Assembly: GCA_965207585.1 (NCBI GenBank)
Contig: CBDBMT010000003.1
Coordinates: 2,356,001-2,420,000 of the forward strand
Length of the DNA stretch: 64,000 nucleotides
From: Bin87 sp965207585
Lineage (GTDB): Bacteria; Chloroflexota; Dehalococcoidia; Lucifugimonadales; UBA3495
Direction: 5' to 3'
In this document: piece after piece, positions 33,443-41,385 of the stretch
Layout of the letters: each line of letters opens with the position of its first letter
Position numbering within the stretch: position 1 is the first letter of the stretch
Notes under the pieces: generated by a model
Seen by the model: the letters and a program-made list of their open reading frames with translations, nothing else
Database searches by the model: none
What the model was told of the DNA's origin: nothing
Position numbers and translations under genes: made by a program

Positions 33443-33748
33443 ATGGAACTCTCTGGCGATGAAGTCGCGGCCGTTGGGCGCAAGATCTACGAAGGCATCC
33501 GTGAGGAAATGGAGGCCAACCACTGGGGCGAACTGGTGGTCATCGACATCCACAGCGGCGACTACGAGGTTGGTGAGTACCAAGGAGAACGCAGCGATGT
33601 GGAACTTACCAAACGGTTGATGAAGCGGCGTCCTGACGCCTTCACCTGGGCCGAACTGGTGGGCGAGAAGCAATACATCGCTGCGCGGCTTTCCACTAGG
33701 CAAACTTTGGAATACCTGGCTTCGCAAAAGAGAGACGCCCATGATTAG
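33443..33748 (+). CDS. Small acidic protein paired with the second retropepsin
   Basis: A 101-aa soluble protein not recognised by name. It is acidic, predicted alpha/beta, with the segment VVIDIHSGDYEVGEY and a C-terminal Arg/Lys-rich helix. Its last 8 bases overlap the start of the protease gene at 33741, the layout of a two-gene toxin-antitoxin or regulator-enzyme pair. The stand-alone function is unknown. It may be the dedicated partner or inhibitor of the protease. That is inference from overlap only. Confidence 0.65.
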   Translation: MELSGDEVAAVGRKIYEGIREEMEANHWGELVVIDIHSGDYEVGEYQGERSDVELTKRLMKRRPDAFTWAELVGEKQYIAARLSTRQTLEYLASQKRDAHD

Positions 33749-34142
33749 GGGCCGAGTAAGGCCGTCCCAAGATAACAGCACGGGTCTGGAAGCGCGGATT
33801 AGCGTTGAGATTGTCGCCGCTAACCAGATTTTCCAGACGTTGGAATCTGTCGTAGATACAGGTTTCGAGGGGGCCTTCACCCTGCCTGAATGGGTTGCCC
33901 GAGAACTGGGATTACACAGCACAGGAACCCGGCCCCTTACCCTTGCCAGTGGTCAGACTATCCGAACAGACACTTGTGTCGCGCGCTTGCTCTGGCACGG
34001 GCTGCCCGTGGACGCGCGAGCGTACGTCATGGGCAACAAGCCGATGATTGGTACTACCCTGCTGGCCGGCAGCCGCCTCACCATCGACTGGTGGGATGGC
34101 GGCGACGTGATCATTGAGGAACAAACACTTCTCGCAGGGTGA
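33741..34142 (+). CDS. Retropepsin-like clan AA aspartic protease (second of three)
   Basis: A 133-aa retropepsin-like protein with VVDTGFEGAFTLP (Asp39) and a TLLAGSRLTIDW segment at the far end of the fold. It is a different subfamily from the flanking proteases (VDTGFEG rather than VDTGAT). It overlaps the small acidic gene by 8 bases, so translation is coupled. Bacterial members are often described only as aspartyl protease family proteins. Function unknown. Confidence 0.83.
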   Translation: MIRGRVRPSQDNSTGLEARISVEIVAANQIFQTLESVVDTGFEGAFTLPEWVARELGLHSTGTRPLTLASGQTIRTDTCVARLLWHGLPVDARAYVMGNKPMIGTTLLAGSRLTIDWWDGGDVIIEEQTLLAG

Positions 34143-34171
34143 TACGGACGGCTCAACGAGGAGATTTTGCG

Positions 34172-35110
34172 ATGGTGGATTTGGGAGTAATTGAGCGGGT
34201 TGCGTTGAAAGACGTTTGGCCGCACGAGGCGCAGGATTTCACGCCGTGGCTCGCGGATAATTAGGACAAGCTGGGAGAGGCGCTGGGGTTGGATTTGGAG
34301 TTCCGGGAGCGGGAAGCCGCTGTCGGGTCGTTCTCTCTCGACGTGCTCGCCCACGACGTAGGCGGGGACCGGCCCGTCATCATTGAAAATCAGCTAGGCG
34401 CTACAGACCATAGGCACTTGGGTCAACTGCTGACGTACGCCGCAGGATACGATGCTTATGCGGTGATTTGGCTGACGCGCGAATTTCACGACGAACACCG
34501 TCAGGTCTTGGACTGGCTGAATCAACGAACGGGTGAAGATACGGCGTTTTTTGGAGTAGTGGTCGAGGTCTGGCGGATTGACGGGTCGCGTCCGGCGCCG
34601 CACTTCCGGGTTGTGGCAATGCCCAATGGTTGGCAAAAGCGAGTTTCTAGCAGTGCAGGAACTGGGGCGGCGAAATGGGAGGCTTACAGGGAATTTTGGC
34701 GATCCTTGGAGCATGCGTTGCGAGAAAAGGACGAATCCATGAAGGTAGGCAATGCGCGGGCTGATGATTGGCACAATTTTCCGTCTAGTTTTAAGGGGGT
34801 GGTGTACAGTGCATCAATCGCTCCTACCCGGAAGGTTGCCCATATCGGGGTTCATATTGATCATGATGACAAGGATTGGAACAAGAAACTATTCGACTCT
34901 TTGCACCAAAGATCCGACACGATTGAATCTGAGCTTGGCAACACGTTAGCGTGGGACCGGCGCGACAATAGGCGCGCGTGCCGGATCCGGGAAGAAAAGC
35001 CCGAGGTTATAGACCATGACAATCCGAATGCGTTAAAAGACTGGATGGTGGACCGCTTGCTGGCGTTCAAGCGGGTGTTCACTCCACACCTGGACGAGCT
35101 GGTGGAGTAA
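34172..35110 (+). pseudogene. PD-(D/E)XK nuclease-DUF4268 protein with in-frame amber codon
   Basis: From ATG 34172 the frame reads MVDLGVIERVALKDVWPHEA then reaches TAG at 34262-34264 (codon 31), followed by 282 further open codons to TAA 35110. The second part has the nuclease Asp (SLDVLA), the ENQ motif replacing ExK (VIIENQLGATDH) and a C-terminal DUF4268 segment. The residue at the stop is normally Leu, so TTG to TAG is one change. It is a pseudogene, or translated by read-through or from a downstream start (ATG 34289, which would skip the N-terminus). GC is lower than the surroundings. Confidence 0.7.
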
Positions 35111-35154
35111 CGGGTGTTACACTGCTCCAGGAGCTATGAAGCGAGGTAACCCGC

Positions 35155-35532
35155 ATGGGAACTTTCAGCGTCGCCGTAACCGTCGGCAACCCGGTTTCTG
35201 CTGCCAGGGAAGTCGTTGAAGCGCTGGTGGACACCGGCGCCACGTTTTCGGTTTTGCCGTCCAGCCTGCTGCATCGCCTGGGCATTGAGCCGACCCGGAC
35301 TCGGCGGCTCCGGTTCGCGAATGGTCAGGTCGAGGAACGTCAAACCGGCATGGCGCTCTTTGAGATCGAGGGTGTTGATTGCGAGGCTATGGTGGTCTTC
35401 GGCCCAGAGAACCTGCACTTGCTGGGCGCGACCACGCTGGAGGCTCTGCTGCTCATGGTTGACCCCATCAACCGGCAACTGGTTCCTGAAGTCGGTCTGC
35501 TGATGCGCGGCGGGAATGACGACCTTTGCTGA
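35155..35532 (+). CDS. Retropepsin-like clan AA aspartic protease (third of three)
   Basis: A 125-aa retropepsin-like protein with ALVDTGATFSVLP (Asp26), HRLGIEPTRTRRL and LLGATTLEALL. It is a paralogue of the protein at 33068-33421, so the nuclease remnant and the small pair lie between two related proteases. It ends in a short basic/acidic tail. Function unknown. Confidence 0.85.
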   Translation: MGTFSVAVTVGNPVSAAREVVEALVDTGATFSVLPSSLLHRLGIEPTRTRRLRFANGQVEERQTGMALFEIEGVDCEAMVVFGPENLHLLGATTLEALLLMVDPINRQLVPEVGLLMRGGNDDLC

Positions 35533-35589
35533 CAACGAGGCCCTCATGCTGGCCCACTAAGCCGGCAGGAGATACCGGCTGCAGCGGCG

Positions 35590-36636
35590 CTAGAGCAGCA
35601 GCATGGCGTCGCCGAACGAATAGAAGCGGTACTCGCGGCGCACTGCCTCTTGGTAGGCGGCCAGGATGCGCTCGCGGCCGGCAAAGGCCGACACCAGCAT
35701 CAGCAGGGTGGAACGGGGCAGGTGGAAGTTCGTGATCATCGCGTCCACCAACCGGAACTGGTGGCCGGGGAGGATGAACAGGTCGGCATCCCCGGCGGAC
35801 GCTTGAATATCTGACGCTCCGTTTGCGTGGGCGTTTTGCGCGACGTGCTCCAGGGTGCGGACGGTGGTGGTCCCGACGGCGATGATGCGGTCGCCGCGCC
35901 GTCGCGTGGCGTTGATTGCCTCTGCCGTGTCCTGGGGCAGCTCGAACCACTCGGTGTGGATCTTGTGCTCGGCGATGTTTTCGCCGTGGACGGGGCGGAA
36001 GGTGTCAAGTCCGACGTGGAGAGTCACCCATGCGGTGGATACCCCTTTTGAGCGAATCAGTTCGAGGAGTGACTCGGTGAAGTGCAGTCCCGCCGTGGGA
36101 GCGGCCACGCTGCCGGGGGTGTCGGCGTAGACGGTCTGATAGCGGTCGGGATCGTCGGGCGCCTCCTTGATGTAGGGAGGCAAGGGCAGTTCCCCCAGCG
36201 TGTCCAGGGCGGATTCGTCGCTGATATGCACCAGGCGCAGTCCATTTTCCTGAGCAGCCAGCACTTTCACCTCTGCGCCGCTTGACCCGTCACGCGCTTC
36301 GACCGTGACCTGTGCGCCCACCCGGAGACGGCGGCCGGGGCGTCCCAAAGCCTGCCAGATCCCCGGTTCCTGGCGGCGGACCAGCAGCACCTCGACGCGA
36401 GCGCCGGAGTGAGTCTCCGTGCCATAGAGCCGGGCCGGTATCACCCGGCTCCGGTTGAAGACCATGAGGTCGCCGGGACGCAGGTACTCGGTCAGGTCCC
36501 GGAAAGTGCGATGCTCCAGCTGGCCGTCGGGCTGATTGCGGTCCAGGACCAGCAGGCGGGAGGTGTCCCTGGGCTCCGCCGGAGTCTGCGCGATCCGTTC
36601 CTCGGGCAGAGAGTAATCGAAGTCACCGGTTTGCAT
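35590..36636 (-). CDS. queA: S-adenosylmethionine:tRNA ribosyltransferase-isomerase QueA
   Basis: A 348-aa enzyme that transfers and isomerises the ribose of AdoMet to 7-aminomethyl-7-deazaguanine in tRNA, making epoxyqueuosine. The N-terminus MQTGDFDYSLPEERIAQTP, the VFNRSRVIPARL motif, the AAPTAGLHFTE segment and the late HLPRSTLLMLVSAFAG are all diagnostic. The start is ATG 36636, overlapping the folD stop by 14 bases. QueG at 9068-10237 completes the route. Confidence 0.95.
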   Translation of the reverse strand: MQTGDFDYSLPEERIAQTPAEPRDTSRLLVLDRNQPDGQLEHRTFRDLTEYLRPGDLMVFNRSRVIPARLYGTETHSGARVEVLLVRRQEPGIWQALGRPGRRLRVGAQVTVEARDGSSGAEVKVLAAQENGLRLVHISDESALDTLGELPLPPYIKEAPDDPDRYQTVYADTPGSVAAPTAGLHFTESLLELIRSKGVSTAWVTLHVGLDTFRPVHGENIAEHKIHTEWFELPQDTAEAINATRRRGDRIIAVGTTTVRTLEHVAQNAHANGASDIQASAGDADLFILPGHQFRLVDAMITNFHLPRSTLLMLVSAFAGRERILAAYQEAVRREYRFYSFGDAMLLL

Positions 36637-37516
36637 CGGCGCTAAAGCGAGCAGCCTCCAGTGTATTGCTGAGGAGCACGGCAATCGTCATCGGGCCGAT
36701 GCCGCCGGGAACGGGAGTGATGGCCTCCGCCTTGGCGGCGACGGCGTCGTAGTCAACGTCGCCCACCAGACGGTAGCCGCGACGTCTGGTGGCGTCATCC
36801 ACCCGGTTGATTCCCACGTCGATAACCACCGCGCCCTCGCGCACCATGTCGGCGCTAATGGCTCCGGGCACTCCCATGGCGGCGACCAGGATATCGGCCT
36901 GGCGAGTGATGTCGGGCAGGTTGCGGGTGCGAGTGTGGCAGACGGTTACGGTGGCGTTGCCCCCGGCGGAACGTTGCATCAACAAGGCCGCCAGTGGTTT
37001 GCCGACGATGTTGCTGCGGCCGACGATCACGACGTGCTGTCCGGCGGGGTCGTAGCCGGAGCGCAGCAGGACCTGCTGCACGCCCGACGGAGTACAAGGC
37101 AGGTAGGCAGGCTCACCCTGGAGCATCCGCCCCTGGCTTGTGGGATGGAGACCGTCGACGTCCTTACGGGGGTCAACGCGCTCGATGGCAGTGTGTTCCT
37201 CCAGGCCGCCCGGCAGCGGCAACTGGACCAGGATGCCGTGGAACCGGGAGTCGGCGTTCAACTGGTCGATCAGGCCCAGGAGGTTGGCTTGGGATACGTC
37301 CGCGGGCATGTAGAATATCTCGGAGAATATGCCGGCTTCCTCACACGCGCGGCCTTTGTTCCGCACGTACACGCCGGAAGCTGGGTCATTGCCCACGAGG
37401 ACGGCAGCCAGACCGGGAGTGGGTCCGCCGGAGGCGACCAGTTCGGCTACGCCAGTCTCGACTTCCGCGCGGAGGTCGGCGGCGATTTCGTTGCCGTTGA
37501 GGACGCGGGCGGCCAT
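36623..37516 (-). CDS. folD: Methylenetetrahydrofolate dehydrogenase/cyclohydrolase FolD
   Basis: A 297-aa bifunctional enzyme that interconverts 5,10-methylene-, methenyl- and formyl-tetrahydrofolate. Diagnostic segments are the YVRNKGRACEEAGI active-site Lys region, ILVQLPLPGGL, DVDGLHPTS, the NADP-binding VIVGRSNIVGKPLAALL and TPVPGGIGPMTIA. I chose ATG 37516. An in-frame ATG at 37529-37531 overlaps the upstream Uma2 stop as TGATG and cannot be excluded. It overlaps queA by 14 bases. Confidence 0.94.
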   Translation of the reverse strand: MAARVLNGNEIAADLRAEVETGVAELVASGGPTPGLAAVLVGNDPASGVYVRNKGRACEEAGIFSEIFYMPADVSQANLLGLIDQLNADSRFHGILVQLPLPGGLEEHTAIERVDPRKDVDGLHPTSQGRMLQGEPAYLPCTPSGVQQVLLRSGYDPAGQHVVIVGRSNIVGKPLAALLMQRSAGGNATVTVCHTRTRNLPDITRQADILVAAMGVPGAISADMVREGAVVIDVGINRVDDATRRRGYRLVGDVDYDAVAAKAEAITPVPGGIGPMTIAVLLSNTLEAARFSADANR

Positions 37517-37530
37517 AGAAGCCAACAGCA

Positions 37531-38196
37531 TCAGGGCAGGTCGAAGATGTAATGCCGAACCGGGAAGGAGAAGCCGGTCAGCACGTCCTCCCCGTCCAGC
37601 GTTTCCGGGTCGTTGAGCAGTTGCGGATCTGGCTGGCCGGCGCGATAGATATAGACTCGCCGGTTGCGGGCGTCGATGAGCCAGCCGAGGCGGGCGCCGC
37701 CTTCCATCCACAGAACCATCTTGTCTTGCAACAGGCGCAGGGCGTCGGTTCGAGAGCGGATTTCAACCACTAAGTCTGGGGCGCCTTCGATGACGGTTTC
37801 TCGCTGCGAAGGGGTTTGCGCGTCGTAGCGCTCCTGGGTCATCCAGGCGGCGTCGGGTCCTCTGATTTCGCCGGACGGCAGATGAAATCGGCTTGACTGC
37901 GAGGACGCGACGCCTCCGTTAGCCAACTGCCAACCAACCACAAAATAGTTCGTATAGGACTCTTGACGATTGCCGCGAAATCCGGTCATAGGCAGTATCA
38001 GCAGCTCCCCAGCGGCGTTGACTTCCATCTCGTAAAGGTTGTTCTGCTCACAGAACTCGATGAACCGCGTTGGGAAATCGGCCGCCCGGTGGTCGATGCC
38101 CAGAGCGGACAGGTCCAGGCGGATGGTTCCGGCCGGCTCGGCTACGGGAACGCCCGCGGAGGGTGAGGCGACGGTTGGTTTCGGTGCGGTGGTCAT
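37531..38196 (-). CDS. Uma2-family endonuclease (DUF820)
   Basis: A 221-aa PD-(D/E)XK-type protein. The metal-binding Asp is in RGPDAAWM, the Glu in LVVEIRSRTD, and the Lys in DKMVLWMEGGARLGWLID. Uma2 proteins are numerous in cyanobacteria and Chloroflexota and are poorly understood, possibly linked to transposons. The N-terminal 30 residues are Pro/Ala-rich. Its stop touches the folD start region. A 10-bp target duplication of the neighbouring IS lies 70 bases upstream. Confidence 0.85.
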   Translation of the reverse strand: MTTAPKPTVASPSAGVPVAEPAGTIRLDLSALGIDHRAADFPTRFIEFCEQNNLYEMEVNAAGELLILPMTGFRGNRQESYTNYFVVGWQLANGGVASSQSSRFHLPSGEIRGPDAAWMTQERYDAQTPSQRETVIEGAPDLVVEIRSRTDALRLLQDKMVLWMEGGARLGWLIDARNRRVYIYRAGQPDPQLLNDPETLDGEDVLTGFSFPVRHYIFDLP

Positions 38197-38244
38197 GGCA
38201 GTGAATGCCCGGCGCGGTGGTGGTGTCCATCATACCACCGGCGT

Positions 38245-38273
38245 TTGCCAAGCGTGTTCCGTGGGCCTACAAT
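38245..38273 (+). promoter_or_regulatory. Promoter split from its gene by the insertion sequence
   Basis: TTGCCA (38245-38250), a 17-base spacer and TACAAT (38268-38273). The -10 lies inside the 10-bp sequence duplicated by the IS. Without the IS this promoter would begin transcription right at the ATG now at 39524. It now points into the transposase. Confidence 0.75.
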
Positions 38274-38276
38274 GCC

Positions 38277-39509
38277 CAGGGCAATCGCGTCTTAATGAGA
38301 TTTTTAGAAATGTGCTAATGTCCGATGATCCATTGCAGGTCGTGGAGGTAGGAGGGCATGGCACAAGCACCCAAGGCAACCATTCTCGATCATTTCGCCG
38401 AGTTGGACGATCCCCGGGTAGAACGCACCCGACACCACAAACTGGTGGACATCCTGGCCATCGCCATCTGCGCCACCATCTGTGGGGCTGATTCCTGGGT
38501 TCATATCGAGCTGTTCGGCAGGAGCAAGCTGGCCTGGTTTCAGAGTTTCCTGGAACTGCCCCACGGCATTCCGTCCCACGACACCTTCGGCGATGTCTTC
38601 GCCCGTCTGGACCCAGTGCAGTTGCAGGATTGCTTCATCTCATGGACCCAGGCCATCGCCGAGTTGTTGCCTGGCGAGGTGGTGGCTATCGACGGCAAGA
38701 CGGCCCGACGGTCCTATGACCGTGCTGGGAAGAAGGGGGCCATCCATATGGTCAGCGCCTGGGCCACCCAGCAAAGCCTGACCCTGGGTCAGGTCAAGAC
38801 CGACGAGAAATCCAATGAGATCACTGCCATTCCTCAACTGCTGGAGATGCTGGAGTTGAATGGCTGTATCGTAACTATCGACGCCATGGGCTGCCAGCGA
38901 GAGATTGCGCAGCAGATCACAGATGGTGGTGCCGACTATGTGCTGGCGGTGAAGGAGAACCAGGGTCAACTGTACGAGAATATTCAAGACCTGTTCGAAG
39001 GGGCCGAGGCATTGGGCTTTGACGGCGTGCCCTATGACTACGCTCAAACCCTGGACAAGGGACACGGGCGGGTGGAACGGCGGGAATGCTGGGTCATCAC
39101 CGAGCCGGACTGCCTGGACTATCTGGACCCCCAGGGGCAATGGCCGGAACTGAAAGCCGCCGTCAGGGTGGTGGGCCACCGCACCACCGCAGCAGGCGAC
39201 GCCAGCCAGCCCCGCTACTACATCAGCAGTCTGGCCGGGTCAGCGGAACAACTGCTGGCCGCCATTAGAGGCCACTGGAGCATCGAAAACTCGTTGCACT
39301 GGACCCTGGACGTGTCCTTTCGGGAGGACCAGTGCCGAGTCCGCAAAGACCACGGACCACAGAACATCAACACCCTGCGCCAGATCGGACACAACCTCTT
39401 GAAAAACGAGAGAACGCTGAAAGTAGGCATCCAGGGCAAACGACTCAACGCCGGATGGGACGAGGACTACCTGCTCAAAGTCCTCCTCGGATAAGACGCG
39501 ATTGCCCTG
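38277..39509 (+). mobile_element. Intact ISAs1-family insertion sequence
   Basis: A 1233-bp element with perfect 18-bp terminal inverted repeats, CAGGGCAATCGCGTCTTA at 38277-38294 and its complement at 39492-39509. It is flanked by exact 10-bp direct repeats CTACAATGCC at 38267-38276 and 39510-39519. It carries one complete transposase gene, whose stop codon lies inside the right repeat. Perfect repeats and duplications imply a recent insertion. Confidence 0.95.
38358..39494 (+). CDS. ISAs1-family DDE transposase
   Basis: A 378-aa transposase with an N-terminal DUF4338-like DNA-binding region and a DDE catalytic domain: Asp112 in AIDGKTARR, Asp175 in TIDAMGCQ and Glu310 in HWSIENSLHW. The C-terminal RKDHGPQNINTLRQIGHNLL is typical of the ISAs1/H-repeat group. 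GGAGG precedes the ATG by about 6 bases. It lies fully inside the inverted repeats and appears intact, so the element is likely active. Confidence 0.95.
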   Translation: MAQAPKATILDHFAELDDPRVERTRHHKLVDILAIAICATICGADSWVHIELFGRSKLAWFQSFLELPHGIPSHDTFGDVFARLDPVQLQDCFISWTQAIAELLPGEVVAIDGKTARRSYDRAGKKGAIHMVSAWATQQSLTLGQVKTDEKSNEITAIPQLLEMLELNGCIVTIDAMGCQREIAQQITDGGADYVLAVKENQGQLYENIQDLFEGAEALGFDGVPYDYAQTLDKGHGRVERRECWVITEPDCLDYLDPQGQWPELKAAVRVVGHRTTAAGDASQPRYYISSLAGSAEQLLAAIRGHWSIENSLHWTLDVSFREDQCRVRKDHGPQNINTLRQIGHNLLKNERTLKVGIQGKRLNAGWDEDYLLKVLLG

Positions 39510-39523
39510 CTACAATGCCCGCC

Positions 39524-40459
39524 ATGCGCATCGTTTCATTGCTGCCCAGCGCCACGGAGATTGTGTTCGCCCTGGGGCTGGGAGATTCCCTGGTCGGCGT
39601 TTCGCACATGTGCGATTATCCGGCGCCCGCCCGCGGGCTGCCCATCGTGAGCCGCAGCGTGCGCAGCAAGTCCCACCTTTCCAGCGCGGAAATCGACATG
39701 ATTATTCAGCAGGCGCGGGCGTCGGGCAACCCGGTGTATATCATCGACGAGGACCTGTTGCGCCGCCTGCAACCCGACCTGATCCTGACCCAGGAACTGT
39801 GCGAAGTGTGCGCGGTGGGGGCCGGCTCGGTCTTCGAAACAGCGAGCAAGGTGCTGGATTACCAACCTGAGATTTTGAGCATTCGGCCGGCCAGCCTGGA
39901 AGACATCTACGGAAACATCCAGCGTATTGGCGACGCTGCGGGGGTGACGCAGAACGCGCAACGTCTTGTGGCCGAACTGCGGGAGCGCGCCGGTTACGTG
40001 GCGGAACGCGCCGCCGACGGACGCCGGCCCAAGGTGTTCTGCATCGACTGGCTGGAACCGCTGCGCAACACCGGACAGTGGACGCCCGAGTTGGTGGAAC
40101 TGGCCGGGGGCGAGGAAGGACTGGCGGAGAAGTGGGGAAAATCCCGGGAAGTGGGGTGGAACGAGGTGATCGAATACCAACCGGATTACGTGATGGTCAT
40201 GCCCTGTGCCTTCGACATGGACCGGACCATCCTGGAAACGGCCCGGTTGATGGCGTGCGAGGAGTGGAATGCGCTTGACGCCGTCCGGGAAGGTCGGGTC
40301 TACCTGTTCGATGGACAGATACCCAGCCGGCACGGGCCGCGAGTGATCGACGTTCTGGAAGGGCTGGCCGAAGCGATGCGGCCGGACCGATTCGAAGGGC
40401 TGGCGCGGCCGGGCATATTCAGACCCGCTTCACTGCGGCGGCCGGCGTATGTAGAGTAG
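39524..40459 (+). CDS. Cobalamin/corrinoid-binding periplasmic-binding-fold protein (BtuF-like)
   Basis: A 311-aa protein of the BtuF-like substrate-binding fold: MRIVSLLPSATEIVFALGLG at the N-terminus, VGVSHMCDYP, and the LILTQELCEVCAVG segment. It has no signal peptide, so the protein is cytosolic, as known for several corrinoid-binding relatives. Start ATG 39524 lies 7 bases after TACAAT (39511-39516), a spacing that suggests a leaderless mRNA before the IS entered. An in-frame ATG at 39515 would overlap the -10. It may supply corrinoid to QueG or the dehalogenase-like enzyme (inference). Confidence 0.82.
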   Translation: MRIVSLLPSATEIVFALGLGDSLVGVSHMCDYPAPARGLPIVSRSVRSKSHLSSAEIDMIIQQARASGNPVYIIDEDLLRRLQPDLILTQELCEVCAVGAGSVFETASKVLDYQPEILSIRPASLEDIYGNIQRIGDAAGVTQNAQRLVAELRERAGYVAERAADGRRPKVFCIDWLEPLRNTGQWTPELVELAGGEEGLAEKWGKSREVGWNEVIEYQPDYVMVMPCAFDMDRTILETARLMACEEWNALDAVREGRVYLFDGQIPSRHGPRVIDVLEGLAEAMRPDRFEGLARPGIFRPASLRRPAYVE

Positions 40460-40500
40460 GCTGCTTCACCCTACCGGCCCTGACCGATAAGGAAACGCGT

Positions 40501-40806
40501 ATGGCCCTGTACATGATTTCACTGGAACACGCCCCGGAGCGGTGCCCCGGGGTTGACTTGGGGGTGCGTGACCGGGTCCTGCGGATGTCTGCGGAGCTGA
40601 CCGAGACGCTGGCGAGCCGGGGTTGCGAATACCGTGGCGGCTGGGTGGGGAAGTCGTCGCATCAGACCTGGCTGGTTCTGGACGGGCCGGACGCCCACGC
40701 GGTGGACGACGCCGTGATCGACATGGGACTGGCCACCTGGAACCGCACCGAGATCTTCCCGATCATCACCATGGAAGAAGCCTTCGGAGGGCTGCCCACG
40801 GATTGA
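40501..40806 (+). CDS. Small protein, probable ferredoxin-like (dimeric alpha/beta) fold
   Basis: A 101-aa soluble protein not recognised by name. The predicted order of strands and helices (YMISLEHAPERCP, a helix near 28-40, a WLVLDGPDAHAVDDAVIDMG strand-helix and an ITMEEAF end) resembles small dimeric alpha/beta-barrel proteins. It is followed 73 bases later by a Rieske protein gene on the same strand and may act with it. No function is assigned. Confidence 0.6.
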   Translation: MALYMISLEHAPERCPGVDLGVRDRVLRMSAELTETLASRGCEYRGGWVGKSSHQTWLVLDGPDAHAVDDAVIDMGLATWNRTEIFPIITMEEAFGGLPTD

Positions 40807-40879
40807 TCACCGCCCGTCAACCGCAAACCGTTGCCGGAACGTCGTCGGCGATCCGGCAACACGCTACAGGAGAACGGCC

Positions 40880-41314
40880 ATGAGCGAAAACATCTACCAC
40901 CGCCGGCGGCGCATGTACACGGACCCGGCGGATATTGCCGGGAACAAGATGGCTCCCGCGCGGCGGGTCGACCTGGGGGCGGTCGGAGATTTCAAGGAGC
41001 TGCCGGCGCGGGTGCGGCTGGAAAACGGCGAGGAGCATTGGCTGGCCAAGGCCAGGGACGGGCAGTACCGGCTGCTGTCCATGGTGTGCCCGCACGCCTT
41101 TGGCCGGGTGGTGAAGTGGGACAAGAGCTTTCTGTGTCCCGACCACGGCTGGCGCTTCGAAGAAGGCCAGGGCGTTTGTGTGAACGGGCCGCGGGCGCAG
41201 TTGTTCTACCACACGGTCAAGGTGGAAAACGGCCGGCTGATCGCGCAGATCCCGGCGGACGACGACCCGGCGGTGACGCACGCGCCGCCGCCAGCGTGGG
41301 CAGTGCCCAAGTAA
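40880..41314 (+). CDS. Rieske [2Fe-2S] ferredoxin-type protein
   Basis: A 144-aa soluble Rieske protein. The cluster ligands are Cys70 and His72 (CPHAFGRV) and Cys86 and His89 (CPDHGW), with the expected spacing. The N-terminal 30 residues are basic and not part of the fold. There is no membrane anchor, so it is a ferredoxin for an oxygenase or a stand-alone electron carrier rather than a respiratory Rieske subunit. AGGAGAAC precedes the ATG. No oxygenase large subunit is next to it. Confidence 0.88.
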   Translation: MSENIYHRRRRMYTDPADIAGNKMAPARRVDLGAVGDFKELPARVRLENGEEHWLAKARDGQYRLLSMVCPHAFGRVVKWDKSFLCPDHGWRFEEGQGVCVNGPRAQLFYHTVKVENGRLIAQIPADDDPAVTHAPPPAWAVPK

Positions 41315-41385
41315 CCGGGCTGGTACAATACATCGGCAAAAGATATACCAGTGGCAACACTTGACAAGCGGTATGACAGGAATTG

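Noticed and set aside
39515..39517. ATG 9 bases upstream as the start of the BtuF-like gene
   Set aside because: It overlaps the -10 hexamer TACAAT; ATG 39524 fits a leaderless start and the family N-terminus better.
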